A stretch of 42,146 nt of DNA from Streptomyces sp. SPB074 (GCF_000154905.1 NZ_GG770539.1:2009177-2051322), one strand, 5' to 3'; positions 16,942 through 25,322 are shown, numbered from the stretch's first letter. Translations and numbers: made by a program. Notes: a model not told the origin generated them from the letters alone.

Positions 16942-17655
16942 ATGCACCCCACCGATCTCCCCGGACTCTGGCACCGCGCTTTCAGCGGCCAGCCCTCCCC
17001 CGAGCGCTGGGTCGTCCTCGTCGCGCTGCTGCTCGCGCTCCTCGGCGCCGGGCCCCGCCCGCTGTGGCACCTGACGCGCAACGCCGTGACGATCGCGCAC
17101 GAGGGCGGGCACGGGCTCGTCGCGCTCCTGACCGGGCGGCGCCTGGACGGCATCCGGCTGCATTCGGACACCTCGGGGCTCACCGTGAGCCGCGGGAAGC
17201 CGACCGGGCCCGGCATGATCCTGACGGCGGCGGCCGGGTACGTCGCGCCCTCGCTCCTCGGCCTCGGCGGCGCGTGGCTGCTCGCCGCGCACCACATCAC
17301 GCTCCTGCTGTGGGCGGCGACGGCGCTCCTCCTGCTCCTGCTGATCATGGTCCGCAACGCGTACGGGATATTCACCGTGCTCGTCACGGGCGCCGCGTTC
17401 GTCCTCGTCTCCTGGCTCACCGGGCCGCAGGCGCAGTCCTTCTTCGCCTACACCGTGGTGTGGTTCCTGCTGCTCGGCGGGGTGCGCCCGGTCTTCGAGC
17501 TCCGGGGCAAGCGGCGGCGCGAGGGCGCCCACGACTCCGATCCCGACCAGCTCGCCCGGCTGACCCACGTGCCCGCCGGGCTGTGGCTGCTGCTCTTCTT
17601 CGCGGTCTCGCTCGGCTCGCTCGTCGCGGGCGGCCGGTGGCTGCTCGGGCTGTGA
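16942..17655 (+). CDS. M50-family membrane metallopeptidase
   Basis: 237 aa with about six hydrophobic helices. HEGGH at residues 53-57 is the zinc-binding HExxH within the first core helix, as in M50B-like intramembrane proteases; the second metal ligand (usually an Asp in a later helix) is not obvious, the best place being around VRNAYGIFTV. No PDZ domain. Such short M50-like proteins are widespread in actinobacteria and are uncharacterised. The ATG at 16942 is preceded by GAGGAGCG. It is divergent from the SRAP gene and followed by about 185 bp before aroA. Confidence 0.8.
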   Translation: MHPTDLPGLWHRAFSGQPSPERWVVLVALLLALLGAGPRPLWHLTRNAVTIAHEGGHGLVALLTGRRLDGIRLHSDTSGLTVSRGKPTGPGMILTAAAGYVAPSLLGLGGAWLLAAHHITLLLWAATALLLLLLIMVRNAYGIFTVLVTGAAFVLVSWLTGPQAQSFFAYTVVWFLLLGGVRPVFELRGKRRREGAHDSDPDQLARLTHVPAGLWLLLFFAVSLGSLVAGGRWLLGL

Positions 17656-17840
17656 ACCCCGCGCGGGACGCCGGGGAGGTGCGCGCCGGCGCGTGTCCAC
17701 CGGCGTGCGCGGGGCCCCTCGTGCGGGTGAAACGGGCCTCGCCGGCCCCGCCCGTCCCGCTTACCACACCCCTGTTTCGGACTGGTTTCGGCGCATTTGG
17801 ACAGGATCGTGGATCACCCTGAGCGACTAGAGTGAGGGTC

Positions 17841-19172
17841 ATGACCGAGACGCCTGCACTGACCGACCTCTGGCCCGCGCCGCACGCGGAGGGGCCCGTT
17901 CGCGCGACCGTGCGGGTACCCGGCTCCAAATCCATCACCAACCGCGCGCTCGTGCTCGCCGCGCTCGCCGCCGAGCCGGGCTGGCTGCGCCGCCCGCTGC
18001 GCTCGCGGGACACACTCCTGATGGCGAGCGCGCTGCGCACGATGGGCGTCGGCATCGAGGAGACCGTCTCCTCGGAGTCCTGCGGGCTCGCGGGCGCGGG
18101 CGAGGCGTGGCGCGTGATCCCCGCCGGGCTGCGCGGCCCGGCGACCGTGGACGTCGGCAACGCCGGCACGGTGATGCGCTTCCTGCCGCCCGTCGCGACG
18201 CTCGCCGAGGGCGCGATCCGCTTCGACGGCGACCCGCGTTCCTACGAGCGCCCGCTGCACGGGGTGATCGACTCGCTGCGCGCGCTCGGCGCCCGTATCG
18301 ACGACGGCGACCGGGGCGCGCTGCCCCTCACGGTCTTCGGCAGCGGGGCGCTGGACGGCGGCAAGGTCGAGGTGGACGCCTCCAGTTCCTCTCAGTTCAT
18401 CAGCGCGCTGCTGCTGTCGGCACCGTCCTTCAACCAGGGCGTCGAGCTGCGGCACACGGGCGCGACGCTGCCCTCGCTCCCCCACATCCGGATGACCGTG
18501 GACATGCTGCGCGCGGTCGGCGCGCAGGTGGACGAGCCGGAGACGGGCGGCGAGCCGAACGTGTGGCGGGTGACGCCGGGCGCGCTGCTCGGCCGCGACC
18601 TGACGATCGAGCCGGACCTCTCCAACGCGCAGCCCTTCCTGGCCGCCGCGCTCGTCACGGGCGGCACCGTGACGATCCCGGACTGGCCGGCGCGCACGAC
18701 GCAGCCGGGCGACCGGCTCCGGGAGATCTTCACGGAGATGGGCGGCGCCTGCGAGCTGACGGAGGCGGGCCTCGCGCTCAGCGGCACGGGCCGGGTCCGC
18801 GGCGTCGACGTGGACCTCGGCGAGGTCGGCGAGCTGACACCGGGCATCGCCGCCGTCGCCGCGCTCGCCGACTCCCCCTCCACGCTGCGCGGCGTCGCGC
18901 ACCTGCGCCTGCACGAGACGGACCGGCTCGCGGCGCTCACCAAGGAGATCAACGAACTCGGCGGCGACGTCACCGAGACCGCCGACGGCCTCCACATCCG
19001 CCCGCGCCCGCTGCACGGCGGGGTCTTCCACACCTACGAGGACCACCGCATGGCCACGGCGGGGGCGATCCTGGGGCTCGCGGTGCCCGGCGTGGAGATC
19101 GAGAACGTCGCGACGACGGCGAAGACGCTGCCCGACTTCCCGGAGCTGTGGACCGGAATGCTCGGGAACTGA
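17841..19172 (+). CDS. aroA: 3-phosphoshikimate 1-carboxyvinyltransferase (EPSP synthase)
   Basis: 443 aa, sixth step of the shikimate pathway. The start motif [11 protein letters not shown] (Lys30, Ser31, Arg35) binds shikimate-3-phosphate, and the PEP-binding loop GNAGTVMRF covers 106-114. The C-terminal [13 protein letters not shown] and YEDHRMA segments are typical. At the position of E. coli Pro101 there is Phe114, and Val111 stands for Ala98; that loop governs glyphosate sensitivity. The ATG at 17841 follows GTGAGG. It is 13 bp upstream of rsgA, so the two probably form one transcript, the order I recall from S. coelicolor. Confidence 0.95.
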   Translation: MTETPALTDLWPAPHAEGPVRATVRVPGSKSITNRALVLAALAAEPGWLRRPLRSRDTLLMASALRTMGVGIEETVSSESCGLAGAGEAWRVIPAGLRGPATVDVGNAGTVMRFLPPVATLAEGAIRFDGDPRSYERPLHGVIDSLRALGARIDDGDRGALPLTVFGSGALDGGKVEVDASSSSQFISALLLSAPSFNQGVELRHTGATLPSLPHIRMTVDMLRAVGAQVDEPETGGEPNVWRVTPGALLGRDLTIEPDLSNAQPFLAAALVTGGTVTIPDWPARTTQPGDRLREIFTEMGGACELTEAGLALSGTGRVRGVDVDLGEVGELTPGIAAVAALADSPSTLRGVAHLRLHETDRLAALTKEINELGGDVTETADGLHIRPRPLHGGVFHTYEDHRMATAGAILGLAVPGVEIENVATTAKTLPDFPELWTGMLGN

Positions 19173-19185
19173 CGGGACCTGAGCG

Positions 19186-20196
19186 ATGCGCCGTTACGGA
19201 AAGAACCCCGACGAGGACGACGTCCGCGTCCGCCCCGGGCGCCGGGGCAGCCGCCCCCGCACCCACATCAGGCCCAAGCACGAGGACGCCGCCTCCGGCA
19301 TGGTCCTCACCGTGGACCGGGGGCGGCTCACCTGCCTCGTGGAGGGGCGCAGGATCGTCGCGATGAAGGCCCGCGAGCTGGGCCGCAAGGCCGCCGTCGT
19401 CGGGGACCGTGTCGCGCTCGTGGGCGACCTGTCCGGCGAGAAGGACACCCTCGCCCGCATCGTGCGTATCGAGGAGCGCCGCTCGGTGCTGCGCCGCACG
19501 GCCGACGACGACGACCCCTACGAACGCGTCGTCGTCGCCAACGCCGACCAGCTCGCCGTCGTCACCGCGCTCGCCGATCCCGAACCGCGCCCCCGCATGA
19601 TCGACCGCTGCCTCGTCGCGGCGTACGACGGCGGCCTGAGCCCGCTCCTCGTCCTCACCAAGTCCGACCTCGCCTCCCCGGACCGGCTCCTGGAGACGTA
19701 CACGCCGCTCGGGGTGCCCTACGTCGTGACGAGCCGTGAGGAGCTGTACGACGGCGGGGCGGCCGGACGGGTGCGGGAGCTGCTCGACGGGAAGGTCACG
19801 GCGTTCGTCGGGCACTCCGGGGTGGGCAAGACGACGCTGGTCAACGCGCTGGTCCCGGAGGACCAGCGGCGTACGACCGGGCACGTCAACGCGGTGACCG
19901 GACGCGGCAGGCACACGACGACGTCGGCGCTCGCGCTGCCGCTGGACGGGGCGGGCGGCTGGGTCGTCGACACGCCGGGCGTGCGGTCCTTCGGACTCGC
20001 GCACGTCGATCCCTCGCGCGTCGTGCTCGCCTTCCCCGACCTCGTGCCGGGGACGGAGGAGTGCCCGCGCGGCTGCTCGCACGACGAGCCGGAGTGCGCG
20101 CTCGACACCTGGGTCGCCGAGGGGCACGCGGGCCCGGAGCGGCTCGCCTCGCTGCGGCGGCTGCTGGCCACCCGGGAGCGGCACGAGGGGGACTGA
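19186..20196 (+). CDS. rsgA: RsgA, circularly permuted GTPase of 30S ribosome maturation
   Basis: 336 aa. The permuted order is plain: G4 TKSD (158-161) comes before G1 GHSGVGKTT (209-217) and G3 DTPG (262-265). An N-terminal OB-fold (about 35-105) follows a basic tail of about 30 residues, and the C-terminal zinc knuckle is C293, C297, H299, C304. It checks late 30S assembly and releases RbfA. The distance to aroA is 13 bp and there is no good Shine-Dalgarno sequence, suggesting dependence on aroA translation. Confidence 0.95.
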   Translation: MRRYGKNPDEDDVRVRPGRRGSRPRTHIRPKHEDAASGMVLTVDRGRLTCLVEGRRIVAMKARELGRKAAVVGDRVALVGDLSGEKDTLARIVRIEERRSVLRRTADDDDPYERVVVANADQLAVVTALADPEPRPRMIDRCLVAAYDGGLSPLLVLTKSDLASPDRLLETYTPLGVPYVVTSREELYDGGAAGRVRELLDGKVTAFVGHSGVGKTTLVNALVPEDQRRTTGHVNAVTGRGRHTTTSALALPLDGAGGWVVDTPGVRSFGLAHVDPSRVVLAFPDLVPGTEECPRGCSHDEPECALDTWVAEGHAGPERLASLRRLLATRERHEGD

Positions 20197-20377
20197 GGGG
20201 CCGCCAGGCGTGGTGCGGCCGGCCCGGGGGGAGGGGGTTTGCGTCCCCCAAGGGAAGGCAAAGGCCTAAGCTCGGGCGGGTCCGCACGAGGCGGACGCGG
20301 GCCGGTCCGGCCGCGTGGTGCCGTCGTCGGCGGCGGTGTGCGCGGGCGGGCCCGTACGAGCGTGAAGGAGACACCAC

Positions 20378-20701
20378 ATGGCGTGGCTGCTGGTCGTCGT
20401 GGCCGGGCTGCTGGAGACGGGCTTCGCGATCTGCCTGAAGCTCTCGCACGGCTTCACCCGGCTGTGGCCGACCATCGCCTTCGCCAGCTTCGCGCTCGGC
20501 AGCTTCGGCCTGCTGACGCTCTCGCTGAAGAAGCTCGACGTGGGCCCGGCGTACGCGGTGTGGACGGGCATCGGGGCGGCGGGCACGGCGATCTACGGCA
20601 TGGTCTTCATGGACGACCTGGTCTCGGTGCTCAAGATCGTCTCGATCGGCCTCGTCATCGCGGGCGTGATCGGGCTCCAGCTCTCGGGATCGGCGCACTG
20701 A
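20378..20701 (+). CDS. SMR-family small exporter, SugE/Gdx-like
   Basis: 107 aa, four membrane helices. Glu13 in GLLETG is the essential proton/substrate-coupling glutamate of small multidrug resistance proteins. The first helix resembles the SugE/Gdx branch, guanidinium exporters, more than EmrE; subtype assignment is tentative. GAAGGAG lies 8 nt before the ATG. It is a single-gene product here, without a second SMR subunit. The 181-bp leader (20197-20377) holds a GC-rich hairpin but none of the guanidine riboswitch cores I know. Confidence 0.85.
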   Translation: MAWLLVVVAGLLETGFAICLKLSHGFTRLWPTIAFASFALGSFGLLTLSLKKLDVGPAYAVWTGIGAAGTAIYGMVFMDDLVSVLKIVSIGLVIAGVIGLQLSGSAH

Positions 20702-20869
20702 GGGCGGGGTCGGCGGGACCTTGGGGGGCGCGCGGGGCCGGTGCCGGGCGACGCCGGGACGGGCCGTGCGGGGCGGCGGGGTCGCGGGGTGGTGCGCCGG
20801 GAGCGCCCCTCGCGGGGGCGCGAAGTACCGGCGGTCGCGGGTGGCGCGCCGGGAGTGGCGCGGGCGCGA

Positions 20870-20898
20870 CTGGATCACGCGGCGGGCGCGTGGATACT
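20870..20898 (+). promoter_or_regulatory. hisN promoter, leaderless type
   Basis: GATACT (20893-20898) is an acceptable -10 and CTGGAT (20870-20875) a weak -35, 17 bp apart. The predicted transcript start coincides with the hisN ATG at 20907, and no ribosome site precedes it. Confidence 0.55.
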
Positions 20899-20906
20899 GT
20901 TCGGGC

Positions 20907-21725
20907 ATGGCCGACTACCACGATGATCTGCGCCTCGCTCACGTCCTGGCCGACGCCGCCGACGCCACCACGATGGAGCGCTTCAAGGCGCTGGATCTCA
21001 AGGTCGAGACGAAACCCGACCTGACGCCGGTGACGGAGGCGGACAAGGCGGCCGAGGAACTGATCCGCTCCCAGCTCCAGCGGGCCAGGCCGCGCGACGC
21101 GATCCTCGGCGAGGAGTACGGGCTGCGCGGCACGGGCCCGCGCCGCTGGGTGGTCGACCCGATCGACGGCACGAAGAACTACGTGCGCGGGGTGCCGGTC
21201 TGGGCGACCCTCATCTCGCTCATGGAGCTGTTCCCGGGGCGCGAGGGCGAGCAGGACACCTGGCACCCGGTGGTCGGGGTCGTCTCCGCACCGGCGCTGA
21301 ACCGCCGCTGGTGGGCGGCGTACGGGCACGGCGCGTTCACCGGGCGCAGCCTCACCTCGGCGAGCCGGCTGCGGGTCTCGGGCGTGCGGCGCATGGCGGA
21401 CGCCTCGTTCGCGTACTCCTCGCTCACCGGCTGGGAGGAGCAGGGCCGGCTCAACGGGCTCCTCGACCTGAGCCGGGCGGTGTGGCGGACGCGCGGCTAC
21501 GGGGACTTCTGGCCGTACATGATGGTCGCCGAGGGTTCCGTCGACATCTGCGCCGAGCCGGAACTGTCGCTGTGGGACATGGCGGCGAACGCGATCGTGG
21601 TCACGGAGGCGGGCGGCACCTTCACCGGCCTCGACGGCCGCCCGGGCCCGCACAGCGGCAACGCGGCGGCGTCGAACGGGGTGCTGCACGACGAGCTGCT
21701 GAGTTATCTGAACCAGCGGTATTGA
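20907..21725 (+). CDS. hisN: Histidinol-phosphatase of the inositol monophosphatase family
   Basis: 272 aa. Metal and phosphate ligands of the IMPase fold are present: Glu69-Glu70 (GEEYG), DPIDGTKNY with Asp84 and Asp87, and Trp223-Asp224 (WDMAA). The family also includes inositol and fructose phosphatases; histidinol-phosphate as substrate follows from the S. coelicolor orthologue at this place, for which HisN activity was reported. It lies apart from the his operon. The ATG at 20907 sits at a likely leaderless start. Its 3' side faces the catalase gene across a 424-bp spacer with a large palindrome. Confidence 0.9.
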   Translation: MADYHDDLRLAHVLADAADATTMERFKALDLKVETKPDLTPVTEADKAAEELIRSQLQRARPRDAILGEEYGLRGTGPRRWVVDPIDGTKNYVRGVPVWATLISLMELFPGREGEQDTWHPVVGVVSAPALNRRWWAAYGHGAFTGRSLTSASRLRVSGVRRMADASFAYSSLTGWEEQGRLNGLLDLSRAVWRTRGYGDFWPYMMVAEGSVDICAEPELSLWDMAANAIVVTEAGGTFTGLDGRPGPHSGNAAASNGVLHDELLSYLNQRY

Positions 21726-21885
21726 GGGAGGGGGGCGGGGGGCGCAGAGGTGGGGGCCCGCCCCCAGTGGTGGGGCTTGCGGCGGCGGGAGCGCCCACCG
21801 TTGGGAGCCCAAGCCGTGGGGCCCGCACCCGTGGGCATCCGTACGGGCGTCCATCATGCGGAGGGACGCCGGACCGCGAGAGCGG

Positions 21886-21915
21886 GGCCGGGCCGGGCCG
21901 GGCCGGGCCGGGCCG
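21886..21915. repeat. GGCCG pentanucleotide microsatellite, 6 units
   Basis: Six exact head-to-tail GGCCG units. Likely prone to slippage; no functional claim. Confidence 0.9.
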
Positions 21916-22031
21916 GTCGAGGGTGTCGCGCAGCAAACCGCGAACCGCGAACAGCCCCCTCCCGCCCAGGGGGGCGTCCCCTATACAAGTCTCCCAAATC
22001 CCCACCCCCTCCCCCGCCCAACCCGGCACAT

Positions 22032-22113
22032 CTGTGGATAACGCGAGGAAACCCGCGCGACGCCTCACCGTTTCGAGTGAGCCGTCGCGCGGGTTCCGCC
22101 GAGTTGTCCACAG
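22032..22113. repeat. 82-bp palindrome flanked by two DnaA-box-like 9-mers
   Basis: Outer arm: CTGTGGATAAC (22032-22042) against GTTGTCCACAG (22103-22113), one wobble. Middle arm: 22047-22062 against 22083-22097, 15 bp with one bulged A. Inner arm: CTCAC (22064-22068) against GTGAG (22077-22081), 8-nt loop. The outer arm contains TTATCCACA (minus strand, 22041-22033) and TTGTCCACA (plus strand, 22104-22112); the latter is the Streptomyces DnaA-box consensus. Transcribed, it would also form a very stable hairpin and could terminate both convergent genes. Confidence 0.9.
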
Positions 22114-22149
22114 GTGCCGACGGGCCCCGGCCCGGGCGGCGCGGGGTGC

Positions 22150-23622
22150 TCAGGCCGCGCGCTTCGCCCGCCTGAGGGCCACCGCTTCCTCCAGCCGCTT
22201 GCCGAAGTCGCCGTCCGCCTTGCGGAAGTTGGCGATCGCCCGCTCCGCGATGCCGTCCCGCGAGACGCCCGAGATCGAGTCCGCGAGGTTCGTGATCAGC
22301 CGGTCCTTGGCGTCCTCGGGCATCAGCCGGTACAGGGTGCCCGCCTGGACGAAGTCGTCGTCCTCCGGGTGCGCGGGCGCCTCGTGGGTGCCGGTCGCGC
22401 CGGAGACGCCCGTCGGCTGCCACAGCGGCTGCCCGGTCTGCGCGGGGGGGCCACCGAAGCTGTTCGGCTCGTAGTTCTTCGTACCGGCGTGACGGCCGTC
22501 GTAGAGGAAGCCGTCCCGGCTGTACGTCCGCGCCTCGGCCGCGTGCGGGCGGTTGACGGGGAGGTGGTCGGCGTTGATGCCGACGCGGTAGCGGTGCGCG
22601 TCCCCGTAGGCGAAGAGGCGGCCCTGGAGCATCTTGTCGGGCGAGGGGCCGATGCCGGGCACGAAGTGCGCGGGGCTGAAGACCGACTGCTCGACCTCGG
22701 CGAAGACGTTCTGCGGGTTGCGGTTGAGCTCCAGCCTGCCGATCTCGATGGGCGGGTAGTCCTCGTGCGGCCACACCTTGGTGAGGTCGAAGGGGTTGAA
22801 GCGGTAGTGCCCCGCGTCGGCGGCGGGCATGATCTGCGCCTGCACCGTCCAGCTCGGGTACTCGCCGCGCTCGATCGCCTCGCGCAGGTCGCGCTGGTGC
22901 GAGTCGGGGTCCGCGCCCGCGAGCCGCGCCGCCTCCTCGGCCGTCAGCGTCCTGATGCCCTGGTCCGTCTTGAAGTGGTACTTGACCCAGAAGGTCTCCC
23001 CGGCCGCGTTGTTCCACTGGTACGTGTGCGAGCCGTAGCCGTTCATGTGCCGGTACGAGGCCGGGATGCCGCGGTCGCCGAAGAGCCACGTCACCTGGTG
23101 CGTGGACTCGGGCGAGAGGCCCCAGAAGTCCCAGACGTTGTCCGGCTCCTGCGAGCCCGTGTACGGGTCGCGCTTCTGGGTGTGGATGAAGTCGGGGAAC
23201 TTGATGGCGTCCTTGATGAAGAAGACCGGGGTGTTGTTCCCGACGAGGTCGTAATTGCCGTCCTCGGTGTAGAACTCCAGCGCGAAGCCGCGCGGGTCGC
23301 GCACGGCGTCCGCGGCGCCGAGGTTGCCCGCGACGGTCGAGAAGCGCAGGAAGGTCTCGGTGCGCTTGCCGACCTCCGAGAGGAAACGCGCCCGCGTCCA
23401 GCGGCTCACGTCGGCGGTCACGGTGAAGGTCCCGTAGGCGCCCGCGCCCCGGGCGTGCACGACGCGCTCCGGGATGCGCTCCCGGTTGAAGTGGGCGAGC
23501 TTCTCCAGGAGCGACTGGTCCTGCACGAGGACGGGCCCGCCGACGCCGGCGCTCTCGCTGTTCTGGTTGTCGGCGACCGGAGCCCCGGCCTCGGTCGTGA
23601 GTGGTCCCTGCCCCTGTGTCAC
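22150..23622 (-). CDS. catA: Monofunctional heme catalase, peroxide-inducible
   Basis: 490 aa from the GTG at 23622, which has GGGAGG 5 nt upstream and gives the expected start VTQGQGPL. Catalytic His56 (VVHARGAGA), Asn129 (LVGNN) and proximal heme ligand Tyr339 ([10 protein letters not shown]) are all present. The size and the short C terminus place it among small-subunit catalases. It is divergent from a Fur-family gene and shares a 132-bp regulatory region with it, as in the CatR-catA pair of S. coelicolor, where CatR represses catA until H2O2 oxidises it. Its end lies 37 bp from the DnaA-box palindrome. Confidence 0.95.
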   Translation of the reverse strand: MTQGQGPLTTEAGAPVADNQNSESAGVGGPVLVQDQSLLEKLAHFNRERIPERVVHARGAGAYGTFTVTADVSRWTRARFLSEVGKRTETFLRFSTVAGNLGAADAVRDPRGFALEFYTEDGNYDLVGNNTPVFFIKDAIKFPDFIHTQKRDPYTGSQEPDNVWDFWGLSPESTHQVTWLFGDRGIPASYRHMNGYGSHTYQWNNAAGETFWVKYHFKTDQGIRTLTAEEAARLAGADPDSHQRDLREAIERGEYPSWTVQAQIMPAADAGHYRFNPFDLTKVWPHEDYPPIEIGRLELNRNPQNVFAEVEQSVFSPAHFVPGIGPSPDKMLQGRLFAYGDAHRYRVGINADHLPVNRPHAAEARTYSRDGFLYDGRHAGTKNYEPNSFGGPPAQTGQPLWQPTGVSGATGTHEAPAHPEDDDFVQAGTLYRLMPEDAKDRLITNLADSISGVSRDGIAERAIANFRKADGDFGKRLEEAVALRRAKRAA

Positions 23623-23674
23623 TGCTGCCTCCCGCATCGTTCCGGCCCGGTCGGACCGCAGGACCGATCCTGCA

Positions 23675-23694
23675 TTGGACTTTATCTAATTCAA
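23675..23694. promoter_or_regulatory. Candidate Fur/PerR-type operator
   Basis: TTGGACTTTATCTAATTCAA is an AT-rich imperfect dyad (12 of 20 positions symmetric, outer TTG/CAA) in a GC-rich surrounding, midway between catalase and regulator genes. On the minus strand TTGAAT could also be the -35 of the catalase promoter. Confidence 0.6.
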
Positions 23695-23754
23695 GCCGCC
23701 CTCCAAAGCGACACTCGTTCGGAATCAGGTCGCTCGCCTGTTACCCTTTGCCCT

Positions 23755-24171
23755 ATGAGTGACCTTCTGGAACGGCTTCGTGGGCGCGGCTGGCGCATGA
23801 CGGCGCAGCGCCGCGTGGTCGCCGAGGTGCTCGACGGCGACCACGTCCATCTGACCGCCGACGAGGTGCACGCGCGGGCCGCGCGGCGCCTCCCCGAGAT
23901 CTCGCGTGCCACGGTCTACAACACGCTCGGTGAGATGGTCTCGCTCGGCGAGGTCATCGAGGTCGCGACGGACCACCGCGCCAAGCGGTACGACCCCAAC
24001 GCGCACCACCCGCACCAGCACCTGGTCTGCGCGAACTGCGGCGCCGTCCGCGACGTCCGCCCGGCGGGCGACCCGCTCAAGGACCTGCCGGTGGACGAGC
24101 GCTTCGGCTACACGGTCTCGGACGTGGAGATCACCTACCGCGGCCTGTGCCCCGACTGCGCGAGCGCCTGA
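23755..24171 (+). CDS. catR: Fur-family peroxide-sensing repressor (CatR/PerR-like)
   Basis: 138 aa. Winged helix at about 10-75 with recognition helix SRATVYNTLGEM; the structural zinc site is formed by C92-x2-C95 and C132-x2-C135. The metal-sensing segment HHPHQHLV (84-91) is His-rich. Position divergent to a catalase argues for a PerR-like peroxide sensor over an iron-responsive Fur. TTACCC (23741-23746) lies 8 nt before the ATG, so the mRNA may be leaderless; no ribosome site is visible. Autoregulation through the shared operator is likely but inferred. Confidence 0.9.
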   Translation: MSDLLERLRGRGWRMTAQRRVVAEVLDGDHVHLTADEVHARAARRLPEISRATVYNTLGEMVSLGEVIEVATDHRAKRYDPNAHHPHQHLVCANCGAVRDVRPAGDPLKDLPVDERFGYTVSDVEITYRGLCPDCASA

Positions 24172-24280
24172 CCAGGGCGGAGCCCGGCTACGTACACCGC
24201 TGAACACCCCGCCGGGCACGAGACTCCCCCAGGAGCCCCCGACCCACCGGGCGGCGGTCGCACCCGGGATGCCGCAACAC

Positions 24281-24319
24281 ACCGAAGGGCCGGAGATCAA
24301 TGATCTCCGGCCCTTCGGT
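24281..24319. terminator. 39-bp perfect palindrome terminator (catR / tRNA-fMet)
   Basis: Two 19-bp arms (24281-24299 and 24301-24319) around a single central base, built of CCGAAGGGCCGGAGATC and its complement. It lies 2 bp past the tRNA 3' end on the minus strand and after catR on the plus strand, so it should work in both directions. Confidence 0.88.
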
Positions 24320-24321
24320 CT

Positions 24322-24398
24322 TGGTAGCGGGGACAGGATTTGAACCTGCGACCTCTGGGTTATGAGCCCAGCGAGCTACCGAGCTGCTCCACCCCGCG
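24322..24398 (-). tRNA. Initiator tRNA-fMet (CAU), copy 1, CCA encoded
   Basis: 77 nt including encoded CCA (24324-24322). Anticodon CAU in loop CTCATAA. Initiator hallmarks: three consecutive G-C pairs next to the anticodon loop (GGG/CCC) and an unpaired 1:72 position (C opposite U). A promoter TTGCCT-N18-TAGAGT lies upstream and a perfect hairpin downstream. The tRNA body is identical to the second copy at 30572-30645. The 256 bp between it and the TetR gene hold only its promoter. Confidence 0.96.
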
Positions 24399-24410
24399 TC
24401 GGTGAACCCG

Positions 24411-24440
24411 ACTCTACGCACCCCGCCCCCCAGGAGGCAA
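24411..24440 (-). promoter_or_regulatory. Promoter of tRNA-fMet copy 1
   Basis: Minus strand: TTGCCT (24440-24435), 18-bp spacer, TAGAGT (24416-24411), ending 12 bp before the tRNA 5' end. Confidence 0.65.
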
Positions 24441-24654
24441 ATCCGTCACGGGGCGGGCGCAGGTTCCGGGTCCGCGTGAGCAGTGCCGGTCGATCTCCAG
24501 CAGTCGGCCAGCAATCCTCCGGGCCGTCAGTCGATCGAACGGACCAGCCCCCTCGCGGCCACGTCCGCGGGCGCGGCTCTCCTCCATGAAGCAGAGCACC
24601 CGCTCAGCCTCTTGGACGCGGCGCGATCCTCCGCCACCCGACCAGCGGCCCGAC

Positions 24655-25254
24655 CTACGACCGGGGTGGTCGCAAGGCGCCGGCGAGGACGGTGGTCACC
24701 ATCTTGCGGACGGCGGCGGTCTGCGGTGGGGCACTTGTCCGGTCGGCGAAAAGCAGGTGTCCGGCCCCGACGAGGGTGGGGGCGAGTGTGTCGATGTCCG
24801 CGTCACCGGCCAGGCGCCCCGACTCCCGCTCGGCGGTGAGGTATGCGGCGATCATGGCGGTGCCCTGCATGGCCAGTGGGATGCCGGTCAGACCGGCCTC
24901 GCGCAGCCGGGCGCGGAGGCCGTCGCGGAAGGTGATGAGCGCGACGATCGCCACCGTGACAGGCCCGAACAGGTCCCGCAGCGCGTCCGTGAGGTTGTCC
25001 ACCACGCTCCCGGTGCCGGCGGCCGCGCGCAGAGTCGTGGCGCGGTCCTCGATGCCGCGGACGCGATCGAGGACCAGTTCCGCCAGGAAGGCGTCGAAGT
25101 CGGCGAAGTGTCGGTGCAGCACACCCTTGGCGCAGTTCGCCTCCTCCGTGACCGCCCGGCTGGTCAACGCGTCGGGCCCGTCCCGAAGCAGGACGCGCTC
25201 GGCGGCTACGAACAACTGGCCGCGCACGTTGTGGATGTGCACCCCTGACGGCAT
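24655..25254 (-). CDS. TetR-family repressor, divergent from a methyltransferase
   Basis: 199 aa from the ATG at 25254 (AAGGGAGA upstream); a longer frame to 25314 would run through the operators. The HTH lies at about 8-50 (ALTSRAVTEEANCAKGVLHRHF is the second and third helix with the usual G-x-L-x-x-H-F ending). The C-terminal ligand domain is Ala/Leu-rich with no recognisable ligand signature. It is divergent from the methyltransferase at 25315, and two palindromes fill the spacer, so it most likely represses that gene and possibly itself. The inducer is unknown. The neighbourhood between the two tRNA genes looks accessory. Confidence 0.85.
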   Translation of the reverse strand: MPSGVHIHNVRGQLFVAAERVLLRDGPDALTSRAVTEEANCAKGVLHRHFADFDAFLAELVLDRVRGIEDRATTLRAAAGTGSVVDNLTDALRDLFGPVTVAIVALITFRDGLRARLREAGLTGIPLAMQGTAMIAAYLTAERESGRLAGDADIDTLAPTLVGAGHLLFADRTSAPPQTAAVRKMVTTVLAGALRPPRS

Positions 25255-25279
25255 TGTCTCCCTTTCCGCGCCCCCCGCC

Positions 25280-25308
25280 TTAACAAGTGGGCGACCGCCC
25301 ATTAGTGT
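25280..25308 (+). promoter_or_regulatory. Methyltransferase promoter, TTAACA-N17-TAGTGT
   Basis: TTAACA (25280-25285) and TAGTGT (25303-25308) are 17 bp apart, and the predicted transcript start falls on the A of the methyltransferase ATG (25315). The mRNA would be leaderless. Confidence 0.7.
25288..25301. promoter_or_regulatory. Palindromic operator 1 (TGGGCG-AC-CGCCCA)
   Basis: Perfect 6-bp arms with a 2-bp centre, lying in the promoter spacer between -35 and -10. Confidence 0.7.
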
Positions 25309-25322
25309 GGGCACATGCCCAC
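25307..25322. promoter_or_regulatory. Palindromic operator 2 (GTGGGCA-CA-TGCCCAC)
   Basis: Perfect 7-bp arms with a 2-bp centre, covering the end of the -10 and the start codon. It shares TGGGC half-sites with operator 1; centres are 20 bp apart, two helical turns, which suits two TetR dimers on opposite or same faces. Confidence 0.75.

Larger units (their letters stand above)
21726..22149. other. 424-bp spacer between convergent hisN and catalase genes
   Basis: No gene is supported. It contains, in order, a GC-rich stretch, a GGCCG microrepeat (21886-21915) and the 82-bp DnaA-box palindrome (22032-22113). Confidence 0.5.

Noticed and set aside
20197-20377. Possible guanidine riboswitch upstream of the SMR exporter (CCGCACGAGG and GTACGAGCG loops resemble ACGR hairpins)
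   Set aside because: The stems are short or mismatched, and the conserved cores of guanidine-I, -II and -III RNAs are not present. A covariance-model search would decide.
23730-23746. ECF-type promoter upstream of catR (GGAAT followed by GTT)
   Set aside because: The spacing is 14 bp, too short for SigR (18 bp) or other known ECF promoters (about 15-17).
24414-24599. Short minus-strand frame near tRNA copy 1, possible integrase remnant
   Set aside because: It shows no integrase motif and overlaps the tRNA promoter; no evidence of coding.
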